This document shows positions 33,701 to 44,109 of a stretch of 64,000 nt of DNA, one piece after another. Source of the DNA: Coprinellus micaceus (lineage: Eukaryota; Basidiomycota; Agaricomycetes; Agaricales; Psathyrellaceae); contig OX596342.1 of NCBI GenBank assembly GCA_951394405.1, positions 1,488,001-1,552,000 on the forward strand, read 5' to 3'. A model generated the notes under the pieces. The model did not search any database, was not told where the DNA came from, and worked only from the letters and a program-made list of their open reading frames with translations. The position numbers were made by a program, and so were the translations under genes. Position 1 is the first letter of the stretch; the number at the start of each line of letters is the position of its first letter.

Positions 33701-34724
33701 GACGAGCGCACTCGTCTTCCTCAAGCAAGGTTGTGTCATACGCGGATTCGTTGAATGGGATCGCAGAGGAGCGGGTAACAAGCTGGCCGCAGACGCAACA
33801 CCCCAGTTCTTCAATAGCATCTGGTGACAATTCTTTGCAGTAGCCTCGCATCGAGCAGGCGATGTCGTGCAGAGTCGTGGGCCGCGGGGGGTACGTCTCG
33901 GTGGGCAGGTTAAACTCAGCATCCCATAGGATCGTGGCATCAGGATCGTGGTTGTCTAACCAGGTCGATCTCGTTTTTTTGGGTTTGGGTGTTGACCGCA
34001 CCGGCTCCAGCACGTAATACAACGAGCGGCAACCTTCGCACCGGTGACTTGCCAGAGCTTCAGCCATCTTATGCTTCTTCCAGCGGGACGGGATATTCAA
34101 TCCGTGATGGTGAGCAAGAGATCGTATGCCTTGAATTCCCAAGCGCTTTGCCAGCAATCTGTGGGGGATGTTGTCGACCACAATGTCACATTCAGCCAGA
34201 TCGACTGTCCCTGATCGACGGACAGCTTTCACGTTGAAGCCTATGGTCGTAAGGCCCAACTGCTCATCGCTAAGCAAACACCGAAGGTCATCAATCGAGA
34301 TTGTTTTGAAGGCAGTGGCGAACCCGGGTGTCTCCACATCTAGAATACCTTGATATGGTTTACCCTGAGGTTCTACAACACCGCGCAAAACAGCGAACGA
34401 CTGTTCGCAGCCTTCGATGACACTCCCAGGAATCTGCTGGACGCAGACGTGGTTATTCAGCAACTCGACCACCGAGGAGCGAACGTGCAACTTTGTTACG
34501 TGAATACTGTGCAGTTTACACAGATCACGGAGCTCTTCGACGCCTACCATAGGGACAATGGTGGGCAAGGGAACACGTGCAAGAATCCCTCCCCGGTGTC
34601 GGTCGCCCTCGGGTCTGTGAAGCTTCAGGGGTATATAATCCATCAGCTCGTATTCCAGATGGCGCCAGGTAACGGGCTGGTCGTTGGGGCCGATGCACCC
34701 ATCAAGCTCCGACGAGGTCAGCAC
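30729..34724 (-). CDS. Helitron Rep (HUH) part
   Basis: The frame is open upstream of 34,724 to a stop near 34,775 and has no ATG at its start, so either a short 5' exon exists or the N-terminus is lost. Residues 200-420 contain paired cysteines (CEGC, CCVC, CPDC) and SLANHLWLGEVPTCLKDLTL, matching the DUF6570-like region of Helitron proteins. The Rep core follows: FITFSP, then the metal-binding HUH-type motif in TLHLHFLLW, then YVTDYITK carrying the two tyrosines expected for strand nicking and joining. The frame ends in DYCC followed by TGA. Reading continues in the same frame beyond it, so this is a nonsense codon rather than the natural end. Confidence 0.8.
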   Translation of the reverse strand: MLTSSELDGCIGPNDQPVTWRHLEYELMDYIPLKLHRPEGDRHRGGILARVPLPTIVPMVGVEELRDLCKLHSIHVTKLHVRSSVVELLNNHVCVQQIPGSVIEGCEQSFAVLRGVVEPQGKPYQGILDVETPGFATAFKTISIDDLRCLLSDEQLGLTTIGFNVKAVRRSGTVDLAECDIVVDNIPHRLLAKRLGIQGIRSLAHHHGLNIPSRWKKHKMAEALASHRCEGCRSLYYVLEPVRSTPKPKKTRSTWLDNHDPDATILWDAEFNLPTETYPPRPTTLHDIACSMRGYCKELSPDAIEELGCCVCGQLVTRSSAIPFNESAYDTTLLEEDECARLERLDVNDPICQIKGPVIDSKLSSVCPDCDHSLKGGKRPKMSLANHLWLGEVPTCLKDLTLAEMALVTRVRYNRCVVRTSKGHAKMVANVIAFENPSKKIYDRLPMSCKELSEVVSVIFNGAKPPSDDDLKRTPMLVRRSHVRTALEWLKLNHSDYADLSIDYQTLETDYALDGVPVGMIHNQTKDGEGNVLDSAKSVFDTNPEVGTSDGPCPYNVNGLTAERFGTMTPTERKLAAMRYLKNGGSSLAVGHDSHPQSLYNNPGLYPQMFPWLFPYGCGALGSVKHSGKISRENHINWLLMYHDKRFQEDAGFLIVLFNHQMIRQSSHGSFLSMKRSNFSRIAEEIEKLDAGVLHSISERLAGGGRFIPQNPEEQRCARLCDQVETVGNHVDGSLARRKYQRSEIWSLINFMNAPAWFITFSPADSKHPLCIYLASEEVEFTPSLKSYSERLRMISRNPVACARFFNKLVQLFLKHICGWTDNGPTRGIFGTPAGFYGTVEEQGRKTLHLHFLLWIRGQLPLSAVREKIMAEDSEFIHDLTEYIESCMIGEFLTGSKDEVGACVPYVPDNEDRGIHTILLDTSNVPEGYVDPTLSMPEGPPAEFCEDPGECRCQSCMEVLSWWERMKLTVDDILFQSNVHTCFGRRDNKSKPSQKQKKVNEGKFIPKMHATGKGCINKDGICTARFPRPIFWFTKVDTTTGHIDPKKREAQLNDVNLVVTACTRCNSDLRCLLSGTSVKAVVGYVTDYITKGWLKTHQVFSTMYDTFKRNESVFDGKEDQKAGNAARKMITKIVNSLSSKMEIGAPMAALYLLRNPDHYTSHEFIPFYWKNYFNYVQNQWSQLHTYADPLDGDEPDASVDMGVTRTSSGLEDSALADLKKGVVKELGIDLQEADDPPKDVSAEDHNGDTLIIDLEALDDADVVVTVKEEEGGSMGDGILCSSSPLPEADQTLVTDAGVGEPLPGEANEESIRMSRSNGYYLAKSNTYDYCC

Positions 34725-34790
34725 CTTCTTCCGACCAGAGCCTCCTCCAAATAGAGGATTAGGGCGTCGTATATCAAAGCATCATGAAAA

Positions 34791-35186
34791 AGCAAGACCC
34801 AGAGAGGTCGTTGAGTTAACGATTGATGCCGCGACATTCGCGGAATATGTGGATGATGCCGTGAGGTTCATGGAACGAGCATGCACAGGGAAGTGTGGCA
34901 TGGTCAGTTAGACGGTGGTGGATGGGAACAGAGGGAGTGAGGGGCAAGCAAAGATAACGCGAGCACATTGACCCGGTGAGATTACCTAATTCGCAAACTT
35001 CGAGCACACATCTCCGATGTGCCGATGATTGAGTTCCCTTAGCACCCACCCCAGGGTACAGCACAGGCACCACGGAGACCATGTTCAATGTTCACACGCA
35101 GGGTAAGGAACGAGTAAAGACAGTGGATTCCATCGATGGATAAGGTACTACAACAATATATCTACGGACTAAAGACAGCGCACGAA
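34791..35186. other. Helitron 5' flank, no supported gene
   Basis: This stretch should contain the 5' TC end of the Helitron and the 3' flank of the gene that ends at 35,187. I see no motif that fixes either. A plus-strand frame (REVVELTIDAATFAEYVDDA and on) looks protein-like but has no partner exon I can support. Confidence 0.3.
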
Positions 35187-38100
35187 TCAATCGTGAGGAG
35201 AGCCGATGAGAATAGCCCACAGGAGGTTGCACCCCAGGGTCCAGTTACCGGATCCAGCCCGGTAGATGGTAATCGTATACCCAACCATGACGAAGGCACC
35301 GTAAGGAAGCTCTCCGCCAGTGTAGACAGGAAGAGTATCGGACAACCGGGGGAGCACGGATCCGAAGTCGAGCGATTCGAAGGTACGAGCGTCATACACA
35401 GGCACTTGAATTATACGTTAGAGGACGATCACCAGCGTTGGAGATAACGACTCACCGATGGCGTCGTTGGCAAGGGAGAATGTATCCGCAGCGACACGGT
35501 TGGAAGACGACCGTCCAGCAGCCACCTGGAACATATCAGCGGGAGTAGCACGCTTCCCTGTGGGGCTCGGAGAGTCTACAGAGTCGATAAGTATGAGGGA
35601 GAGAGAGAGGGCGGTGGACACCCACTGCTGTTGTCATCGGAGCTGGGAGTCCGTGTTTGACCCGCTCTGGTCAAGAACTGCAAACAATCGCGAGCGAGTT
35701 GGGCATGCAGGGAAGGGTACCCGGACGCCGTGCGAACGAACGCACAGAAGCGCTGCCATTCATAAGAGTGGAAGTTCCCGATCAGGTATTTCTGACGAAG
35801 CCCCTTGTCGCTGGGAGACACGAGCTGAGAGGTATCCAGAAAGACACATGAGGTGGCAATGAGAGGGAGGGGAGGTGTCGTGTTGACGTAGAAGTTATAG
35901 CGATTGGTCGACTGTGGGACGGTGCGCAAAACGATGTCGAGCGGGGAGGAACGGCTGGGGTTCTGGATGTTTGCAGACTTCACGAAGTTCATCGCATCGT
36001 ACGCAACCCTGGGATCATGTCAGTAAATGGCCCGCGACCATTGTCAAGGGTCTGCTCACCGGCCGTTCATCTCTGGGCACCATTCCCCCACTTAGAGAAT
36101 CGCATATTCCCCTTGCCAGCCCTCTCCGACCATGGGATGAGGATGCCGGCCCTAACAAACAGAAGGGTCAGATAGATCCCTGGAAACAACAAGGGAGAGA
36201 AACGTACCTCAGGTTCGGGAGACCGGTGTAGTTGCTCCTGAGGATCACGTCCATCAGGGCAGGATCCCAGACCTCACACACTTCAGGGAGACTAGTGCAC
36301 CGACGGCTAGTGGTCGTGTCCTCCATCTCGGGCGTAGGTGTGGACGGACTAGCCGAAGTGCTCTCGGCGGGCGTGGCGGAGGCAACGAGATCTGCCATGC
36401 GAAGCCGACCCCCCGAAGGAGAAGGGGTAGGGGGAGGAGGCCTTACACTGGAGGAGCTCGCCCCCTGTTGGCTCGACTCCCCGGCAGTGGGGGACGACCC
36501 GAGCGCCGTCTTGCGGGACTCTTCGATGGCGCGTCTGCAGAACATTCAATGAACATGAACGAAGAAAGTATGAGCCTAGAACCCACTCCAATTCCTTCTC
36601 TTCATCGGGATGCAGTCGCCTAGGGAAGGAAGAAAGGTAAGTTCACGTGAATAGACCAAACGGGTCGGTGCTCACCCCTCATCTCCCGTCGTGGCCGGCG
36701 ATTTGGAAGGCTGGTCGTCATCGGCAGCGCGAGCCTTGCCCTTGCCTTGCAAAGGAAGGGGAGCAGGTGTCGATGGGCCGGAAGGACTATGGGGACGTTA
36801 GACATGAATGGGAACGCTGATAACAGACATACGGCCTCAAACTGCCAGGGACACCCTTGAGCTTCGGGGGGATAGACAGCGACTCCTTGGGGGCGGGTAC
36901 AGTGAGAGAGGAGGGGGGTTCAACCTTAGCCTGGAATAACACAGGCCGTGGCTGAGGGCGAGGTTTTGGGAGCTCGGGCTCAGGAGAGCGTTCGATCTTG
37001 ACCACAGGGCCCGAGTTACGGTCCACCTTCGAGCGAGGAACCCTAATCGTGAGCACGGTCAGCATGAGAAATGGCAAATAAGAACACCGTGACGTACCTG
37101 GCAACCTCGTACTCTGAACCAGAAGATATCTCGACCACCTCCTGCGCCAACGGGAATGGCTTCGCACGGCTTGAAAAACGTAAGTCCGGGAACCGTCGGG
37201 GAATGACTGATGCACTCACCCTGCAGCCTTCACATCCTTAGACGTAGGCCTGAAGGGGGAATCGAGACGCCTGGACACTTTGTCACCACGGCGACCAGAA
37301 CGACGGCGACGAACCTCGCGTGAATAGTCGCTGTGCATAGAAGAGTCAGAGGCGCCGTCGTACGCATCAAGGGGGGAGTCGTCACTAGTGCAAAGTGAGC
37401 ATAAGACCACAGTGAGGGAAAGAGCGGGGGTCGCGGCTCACATGAAGGGGTTGCCATAGTCGTACTCGTTAGGATCCAGATCCATCTCACCCCACGACTT
37501 GACAGGTCTACCTTCGTCGTCGACTTCCTCCGCTTCCTCGTCGAAGAGAGAATCCACAGTGGGCTGGACTGTATTCTCCTCATCCCGGTGAAAGAGGCGG
37601 CGACGGACGGAGTCTCCTGCAGACCTGCGATAGGCATTCTTGACCGTGGATGCCGAGCGCCTTCCACTGACGAGATCCAAGACGGACGGCAAGCTGAAGC
37701 GATGTCAGTGAGGTTCTGGGTGCACAACGGATACACTAACTCCTCTTCAGATTCCAAAGGAGGTGGAGTAGGGTGTCGGGACCCAGCACCCCGAGTGCGC
37801 TTCGAGCTGAAAACCACAAATGAGGGACGTGAGGCATAGAGACGAGAAATAGCGCACGTAGGGGTCGCATCCGCCTCATCACCGTCGTAACTGGCGCGGA
37901 GACCTGTACGACGACGCTTGGCACCGCTGGTCCTCGCTTCATAATCGAAATCGTCGTCTGAGCTGTATACGACAGGGTAGGACTTGACGGGCTTGCTATG
38001 AGCACGCCTGTCAATGCATGAGAATCGAGGAGCCGATTAGAATAGGACCAGGCTCACCCAGAGCTAGCGCCCTCCGCCCGCCTATGATCACTGTGAGCCG

Positions 38101-38609
38101 GGGGAGGCGGAGCTCTATCCCTGGGATGGGCAGGGTCAGGAGGAGCCAAAAGCCCGAGAGGGAAACACGTACTGCTTGCGAGTCTTCTTCAGAGACTGGT
38201 GGGCCTCCCGGTAGGACTGGATCGTGCCAATGCGCGAGCGAGAGGGAACCCGCCCTCGATACGCTGCGTCGTCGGGATCCATAGGCTTCGGTCTAAGGTG
38301 GGACAAGGTGAGAGGGTGATCCAAATAGAGGAGAACGCGACACACTCTTCGTCCCCAGTGGTAACGATAGACATGAGGGAGTCGTCGTCGTCGATTTCCT
38401 GGCGTCGGTGCTTTGCCTCGATCCATCTCCTCATTCGTGCACGCTGGGCAGAGGACGAAGCGTGCATTCTGAAGGAAGAGTGGGCTTTGGGAGCACCGTC
38501 ACCCCGAGGATGCGCAGCATCATGGGAGCTACGAAAGCATGAGGGCTAATGCCAATGGGTTAGAGGGCAACTCACTGTTCGGCAACCGAAGTGAACGACT
38601 TGGAAGACA
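35187..38609 (-). pseudogene. Many-exon gene, disordered N-terminus, conserved C-terminal domain, probable frameshift
   Basis: ATG at 38,609 (MSSKSFTSVAEQ) is followed by a GTGAGT donor, then roughly a dozen small exons with introns of about 45-60 nt. They encode Ser/Pro/Arg-rich, acidic and basic low-complexity sequence (KPVKSYPVVYSSDDDFDYEA, SRHPTPPPLESEEE, PKPRPQPRPVLFQAKVEPP). The C-terminal exons give a folded-looking domain: CEVWDPALMDVILRSNYTGL, GILIPWSERAGKGNMRFSKW, YDAMNFVKSANIQNPSRSSP, YEWQRFCAFVRTASGYPSL and LPVYTGGELPYGAFVMVGYT, ending GSPHD with TGA at 35,187. After MRFSKWG the frame breaks. The expected continuation (EWCPEMNG) is one base out of phase at a run of five G (36,085-36,089 on the opposite strand). 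This is a one-base loss or a sequencing error. I do not recognise the family. Confidence 0.5.
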
Positions 38610-39103
38610 TATCGATGAAAGGGTGCGCTGATTAAGAGTGTGGTAGAAGCAAAAGAGATACAGGTCGAGGTGGCGACGAACCTTTTATTTCTACTGAGCC
38701 CCACCCCACCCCAATGCTCTTCTCGATCACTGCCCATGTAATGTCAGGCAAGGTGGGGCAGCGGGTGAACTTAACACCGCCCTAGTTTGGGTAGGGGAAT
38801 GAGCATCCCGTGAGCGTTGAGAGGTACACGTTGCACGCGCGGCCATCCTGTTCGAAATACAGAGGAAACGCGCGAGGGAGGAGTGTATGATGGGCGAACA
38901 AAACCAGGAAGCTCTCCTTGGAGTGCCTGGCGTACAGGGTTTCAATTGCCACATTGGGACATGGCGATGTCATTCCCCATTGGTTTCACTCACTCTCCAA
39001 CGTTGACCTCACCCAGGTTGGGACTCGGCGAGACATCGATGGTGGAACTAGACACGCCTGATGTCTGCCAGACCTTGTTCGTGTATTTCTGAAGTCAATT
39101 ATG

Positions 39104-40289
39104 AACTACCGATACGAGTCGGATTCAGCCAGTAAGTGAGGGCGATCTGTGAAGACTGCGACAGCACTGACTCTCAAGGTAAATAGGGCAGTGGTTGGAC
39201 GGTCATCTGCAAGCCGCCGCTCAATTCAATACGGGCACTCCCCTACTCAGCACAATCGACGTGCGTACGCAATCTCACCGAAGGGATTTCAAGTCACTGA
39301 CATACGTCTTGTACCCGGACAGATTGACCAGTGCACCGTTACACAGTTTGACCATCCTCCCTCCCTCTGGATGGTGAAAAGTGGAGAGGACGGAACGCTG
39401 GAGGAAGTGGCGGTGACCGTTCCAGGGATAATATGCTCTAAGGTCCTGCCCCCAGTCTACGGTCCTCTGTGAGTATTCAGGTTGCTCCCACCCCGCCCCT
39501 GTTGACACGCCTGTATAGTCGCAGCTACGACGCTGAACATGTACGCCGCATGCGTCAATTTGTGAGGCTCACAGGGTTGGGGTCTCATGCTTTCGATGCA
39601 ATGTCCTACTCTATCAACCGAGCTTCCTCTGCATTTGAGATGATTACTGGCCCAGACAAACTCGACGCTCTTGACTTCGGACAATACGAAGGGCAGTACT
39701 GTGTGGACATGCACAGTCGACACCTTACCGAACGCCGACTCGCCGGAAACGAGCCCCACATCCCTTTCGAACCCGAGATCGACCCCAATCATGTCCTCGA
39801 TGAAGCCCGGGACACCAGATTCATTCGCATCCAAGACAACGTTGTTCAGTACTCTATGAGGAGGACATGGGAAGACAGTTCTGTTTAGTGAGCTCCGATT
39901 ATTCTTATCTCCATCTCAATCTAATCAAAGTTGCAGTTACGAGCCTTTGGCGCCAGTCAATTTCAAAGAAGGAGACATAGTCGAAGCGACAGGCGCATTC
40001 GTAGCGTATCCATTGAGTGGGGGCAGTCAGTCAGAGGGAGGGTACAAGCTCGTCTTCTGCTTGAGAGCGTTGACTATGCTGCACTCACAGTTTCGGGAGG
40101 TAAGAAGTGTCCGTTCTTAACAAGGAGAAGGGGTCATATTGACTCTCATACAAGGATTCGAAGATCAAACAAAAGGATGACAACTCCCCAAAGAGGCCCG
40201 ACCCTCACGCACGACCGAAGCGAGATCGCATTCCCAGCTCTAGGAGCGTCAGACGCCATTATGTACCTATGGGCGGACCACCTATGTAG
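39104..40289 (+). CDS. Spliced hypothetical protein
   Basis: A short first exon (ATG 39,104, MNYRYESDSAS) ends at GTAAGT. Later exons read WLDGHLQAAAQFNTGTPLLS, then VTDIRLVPGQIDQCTVTQFD, VPGIICSKVLPPVYGPL, SYDAEHVRRMRQFVRLTGLG, FGQYEGQYCVDMHSRHLTER and FKEGDIVEATGAFVAYP, then a LVFCLRALTMLHSQFRE segment. A last exon, basic and Pro-rich, ends HYVPMGGPPM with TAG at 40,287-40,289. Introns are about 45-60 nt. The build (small N-terminal exons, a GDIVEA block near the end, a disordered basic tail) resembles an abundant uncharacterised mushroom family. Function unknown; exon borders are approximate. Confidence 0.55.
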
Positions 40290-40535
40290 CTGATGGACTG
40301 CTTTTGGTAGAGGATCGTGCTGTATTCACTGTCACGAATCAACTGAACATCTGTACTAATTACATGATGAGGGGCATGCATTCAATCAGAGGTACTCGAG
40401 CCGCTCAAAGAAGTGTTTCGCGAGCAGCCTCTTCGAAAGGGACGCACGCAACGGGTCTGAAGAAGGCAGGGGTGAGAATATACTCCCATCGACCAGGGAA
40501 CCTCGACGGAGGTGACCGGCCACTCACCTGGTGAT

Positions 40536-41732
40536 CTACTCGAGAACGGCAAGTTCCCGCAAACTAATTCCATCCTTTCTGAGGGCGCGTCGTGATGCTC
40601 GGTACCACCGCGTGCTATGAATAGACAGTGGAACGCCTGACACGACCACTGTCACCCGAACGAGAGCCTTGAGCGATCTGTTGAGTTGAAGCAAACCTCG
40701 TCGAAGGACGTCCCCACCACCACGACTGGGGTGACCCCTGTGAGCGTAAACCACCTCCAGATCCTCCACCGTCTTGTGCTGAGGAAGAGGATGAAACACG
40801 TCCCACGCGGGGCCCTCTGGGGCGACACATATAGCGCGGCGCAAAGTCGTGCAGTACTCCATGAGATGGCCAGCCCCAACGGAGGTGGCAACCCATAAGT
40901 CAGCTGACGAAAACGCCAGCTCTCCAAGCTGAGCGCCAAAAACCTCCAAGAAGGGTCTAACCGCAGGAGAGAACCTCTGGATGTAGAACCCGTCGAGTGA
41001 GGGGAGGAGATTGGGAGTCGGGAAACAGGGAAGGAGCTCCTCCACCCGTGGGTAGAAGACGGCCCAGGGAGGTTGGCGCATGGTATTGCCCAGGGAAATG
41101 ACTTCCAGCATTGGAAGTGGGTCTTGAAACGGCTGGATGGCCTCGTCGGAGACGGATTCGGCAAACCTGTCGACATGAAGGGAGATGAGGGAAGGAGCGG
41201 AGATGAGAAGGGACTTGATGTGTTCCAAGGAGGGCTCCTCGAAACGGGTTTCGAACTGGACGCGCCGAAGCATTGATGAATGCTGGGCCAGAGCTTCGAC
41301 AATGGAATCCGGGCACTCTCGATCAGGGAGGATTGGGTAGGTGGACCAGACGTTGCGCAGAATAAAAACCTCGACATTGCATGTGCGCGTGAGCAACTCC
41401 ACAACATCCCTGTGGTCGTAATTGCCGGATATGCGAAGTTCTATACGGACGCAGAGCCCGGGGAGGTCGACTTCGTTGGCGAACGGGCCGTTGTCCATGG
41501 CGTCCAGTGTGTGTACCAAGTCCTCAGAAGATGCGATGTAGAGAGAGCGCCATCGGTGGAGGGTGGCGAGACGGTAGAACTCTTTGCTGGCCGTACAGAA
41601 GGTGTTTGCGAATGAGACTTGCCACGACCGAACGCCGAGTCGACGACCTGAGAGATCGTCGGGCTGCAGGTAGCAGGAGAATTCAAATCCCGAATATAAC
41701 GCGAAGAAGAGTATTCGAGAGGTGATCTCCAA
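40536..41732 (-). CDS. F-box/LRR-like protein
   Basis: Open to a stop just upstream. The first recognisable residues are PPLPLEITSRILFFALYSG, an F-box start, so the true ATG must lie in a short upstream exon or the start is lost (a candidate ATG is at 41,896). It then has a run of irregular leucine-rich segments (VVELLTRTCNVEVFILRNVW, HIKSLLISAPSLISLHVDRF, LMEYCTTLRRAICV) and a C-terminal RALRKDGISLRELAVLE. Such proteins present substrates to SCF ubiquitin ligases. The substrate is unknown. The overall order is similar to the gene at 44,335-45,657. Confidence 0.6.
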   Translation of the reverse strand: MEITSRILFFALYSGFEFSCYLQPDDLSGRRLGVRSWQVSFANTFCTASKEFYRLATLHRWRSLYIASSEDLVHTLDAMDNGPFANEVDLPGLCVRIELRISGNYDHRDVVELLTRTCNVEVFILRNVWSTYPILPDRECPDSIVEALAQHSSMLRRVQFETRFEEPSLEHIKSLLISAPSLISLHVDRFAESVSDEAIQPFQDPLPMLEVISLGNTMRQPPWAVFYPRVEELLPCFPTPNLLPSLDGFYIQRFSPAVRPFLEVFGAQLGELAFSSADLWVATSVGAGHLMEYCTTLRRAICVAPEGPAWDVFHPLPQHKTVEDLEVVYAHRGHPSRGGGDVLRRGLLQLNRSLKALVRVTVVVSGVPLSIHSTRWYRASRRALRKDGISLRELAVLE

Positions 41733-41925
41733 GGGAAGGGGAGGAAATGGGCGCAGTTTACAACATCATGGCATGGTGGTTGTGCCAAACTGAGAAACAG
41801 GATAGATCTAAACCAATAAAGAGGGGACTCATGACTCGTGACGGAAAATGCGGGATCATCCTTGAGACGATCGGTATTGAAAAGGGGACGACTCACGATG
41901 TCGTTGCATGCACTCCCCCCACAAA

Positions 41926-43050
41926 ATGACCGACGAACATTCCCAATTCCGTGAGCAGACGCCTAACGTTTGCTGGACAGGCCACTTACCCTTTGAGACG
42001 CCAGGCAAGCACTGGTGCCGGAGCCCCCCTGAGGTTCGCCTGGAAACCACCTTGCACCTGTCCATTCGCGAGCTGTCGGTCATAGGCGACACCGAGCTAT
42101 ATGGCGAGCACACATACGGGGAGTTGTGGAAGCGGGTGACTGTGCTGCTCGAAACCTGGCACTTAGATGGGCAAGCGACGGTCAACATGATGGAGAGGAC
42201 CAAGTCGATAATGTCGGGCTCTGGGGCGCTCTTCATTGTGGCTCCCAAGCGAACCGTGCCAGGTGACCTCGACTTCTATGCCCCCGAGGGGCGAGTGGAC
42301 GAGGTTGTCGAGTTCTTCAAGGAACAATGGTATCAAGTTGAGCCTCCTCCTAGTAAGGTACCTGGCCATGCAGGGGTGAATGCGACGTATGACAGCCTTC
42401 ACATGATCAAGCGGGTGATCATCATGGAGCACGTCGAGGTGGCCGGGCTCAAGCTCAACATCATCGAATCGGGGGTACCATCCGTGGAGGCGCCAATCTT
42501 TGCTTTCCATTCCACTGTTGTGATGAATGCAGTCACCTCCAGCGGGGTGATCTGCTTCTACCCAGAGCTAACGTTGAAGGACCAAGGCATGAACATCGTG
42601 TCTTTGGGAAGTGCAATCTACTCACCTCGTGGTTCTGCAGGGGTCGTGCATTATCCGAATGGCTTTTGCGACTGGATCGCGAACGGCGCAAAGGATAGGG
42701 AAGCGATCGACAAATACACCAAGCGAGGTTACGAGCTGTTCGATGACTGCAAGAAGACCCACAAACGGGGTCAGGACATCTGTAAGATATGCACCTTGGA
42801 CTATCGACGCTGGGACGAAGGGTCGATTTCCATGCCATTCAGGAAGGGGGACATCGTCCATCCCACCAATGGAGCATATACCTGGCGTTTGGGCGTCCCT
42901 CCGATGCGTGAGAGGGGGTGGCAGGACCGGGGAGTGTCGATGTTCTGCAACAGCGGGTTTTGGAATAGCGAGGGATACGTGTACGATGGGGTTGGAAAGA
43001 CGATAGAAGCAGTGTCGTGCGCCTCAGGAGACATAACCATGCAGGTGTAA
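41926..43050 (+). CDS. NTase-like family protein, paralogue of the 14.2-kb gene
   Basis: The frame is open from 41,908; I favour the second ATG, MTDEHSQF, at 41,926. It has no evident F-box. The core MMERTKSIMSGSGALFIVAP followed by GDLDFYAP parallels the 14.2-15.4 kb gene (MMRRTRTILSGSAALSIVSP...EDLDFYCP). GS, about 13 residues and DLD fit the nucleotidyltransferase signature. Further shared blocks are FHSTVVMNAVTSSGVICFYP and LTLKDQGM. A Cys pair (CKICTLD) lies near residue 300. No intron is needed. Divergent from the F-box gene on its left. Activity unproven. Confidence 0.55.
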   Translation: MTDEHSQFREQTPNVCWTGHLPFETPGKHWCRSPPEVRLETTLHLSIRELSVIGDTELYGEHTYGELWKRVTVLLETWHLDGQATVNMMERTKSIMSGSGALFIVAPKRTVPGDLDFYAPEGRVDEVVEFFKEQWYQVEPPPSKVPGHAGVNATYDSLHMIKRVIIMEHVEVAGLKLNIIESGVPSVEAPIFAFHSTVVMNAVTSSGVICFYPELTLKDQGMNIVSLGSAIYSPRGSAGVVHYPNGFCDWIANGAKDREAIDKYTKRGYELFDDCKKTHKRGQDICKICTLDYRRWDEGSISMPFRKGDIVHPTNGAYTWRLGVPPMRERGWQDRGVSMFCNSGFWNSEGYVYDGVGKTIEAVSCASGDITMQV

Positions 43051-43235
43051 ATACATAGTGTCCCGTACATAGGTAGAACCTGGGTCCAAAATAATGACGG
43101 TGGTGGGAGGAAAGTGGAGTATACAACAGAGTGACATTGAGTGAACTAAGCATTTAAATTTAAATACACGAGGAGGAAGGACAACGAGGCGCCGTGCAAA
43201 AGATACAGACAGTACGTGTTTAGTTCTGAGAGTAG

Positions 43236-44109
43236 CTAGGGATGCCCCTGGGGGTTAGATGAAGAACTAACGGATATATCTGAGTAGGAAGCTTGAGAGG
43301 GATTTCCAAAGGGGAAAAGGGGGGCGAAGGCGACGGATTGAGGCCACAAGGGCGGCGTGGAAGCGAGCAAATGATCGTTCCAAGCGGAGAAAGTGTTGAA
43401 GCGCTGGGGGCGTTGAGTGAGAATATAGACGACATTACTGAGACGTACCACGTCACTTGACTGAGCGCGTTCATCGGCAGGGGGAGGAGAAGGATTAGGG
43501 GAGGGCGAACCACTTTGGGACGAGAGAGAGGACATCGGAGATGACGACTCTAGACCCGGAGGGGAATCAGAGCCGGATGAAGTCAAGGCAGGCGCAGAGA
43601 AAGATCTCATAATCCAGTCACGGTCACTGGAGGTACCGCCGGCGAGGGAGGGGAGAACGACCTGTGAGACGAATCAATCGAAAGGGGAAGTAAGGATATG
43701 TTGGCGTACGATTGGGAAAACGAATCGAAAGTGAGGGAGGATCTGTAGGCGAGTGAGAAGGATATGAGACGCGAATGGGGAACACGTACGGATTTAACTT
43801 CACGGCCTTCTGGCGAAGGCCGTGTGAGTGACCAGGGACAGCATGGACGGGGACGTGATCGGCGTCAGGTTGGAGGTGAGACGAGCGACTAATAGTTGAT
43901 GGCGCCGCAGAAGAAGTGTGAGTCAGGTAGGGCGGGGCATGGAGGATTTCAGGCTGGGCAGGCCGGGCTGTGGTCGATGTACTGACAATGTCTGGGGTGT
44001 AAAGGTGGTGAGAAGCAAAGTTATATTGCAAGGCAGAATGGGAGCGACGGAAGGGGCGACGGCGATGAGTGTTGGGAGGAGGGGAAGATTCATAAGGGAG
44101 ATGCGGCAT
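43236..44109 (-). CDS. Ser/Pro-rich disordered protein
   Basis: ATG at 44,109 (MPHLPYESSPPPNTHRRRPF) leads to LRQKAVKLNP and a GTACGT donor. An acceptor (CTCCAG) opens DRDWIMRSFSAPALTSSGSD and a Ser/Pro-rich tail with one more ordered stretch (SSDVVRLSNVVYILTQRPQR, AWNDHLLASTPP), ending NPQGHP at 43,236. About 225 residues. No domain is recognised; the existence of the gene rests on the open frames and one good intron. Confidence 0.35.

Larger units (their letters stand above)
16351..34790 (-). mobile_element. Helitron (Rep-helicase), split by nested insertions
   Basis: The minus strand encodes in order a DUF6570-like zinc-rich region, an HUH Rep domain and a PIF1-type helicase. This is the hallmark of Helitron rolling-circle transposons. 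The coding region is interrupted at 19,112/29,833 by a foldback element that contains a gypsy element. Joining the flanks restores an open frame at that point (NQLY joined to EMIS). Further damage is one in-frame TGA (30,729-30,731) and a frame change near 18,500, so the copy is probably not autonomous now. I could not fix the outer ends (5' TC, 3' CTRR with hairpin); the limits given are those of the coding part. Confidence 0.8.

Noticed and set aside
35136..36552. Several plus-strand frames of 100-135 codons
   Set aside because: They are antisense to exons of the many-exon gene at 35,187-38,609, which has consistent splice borders.
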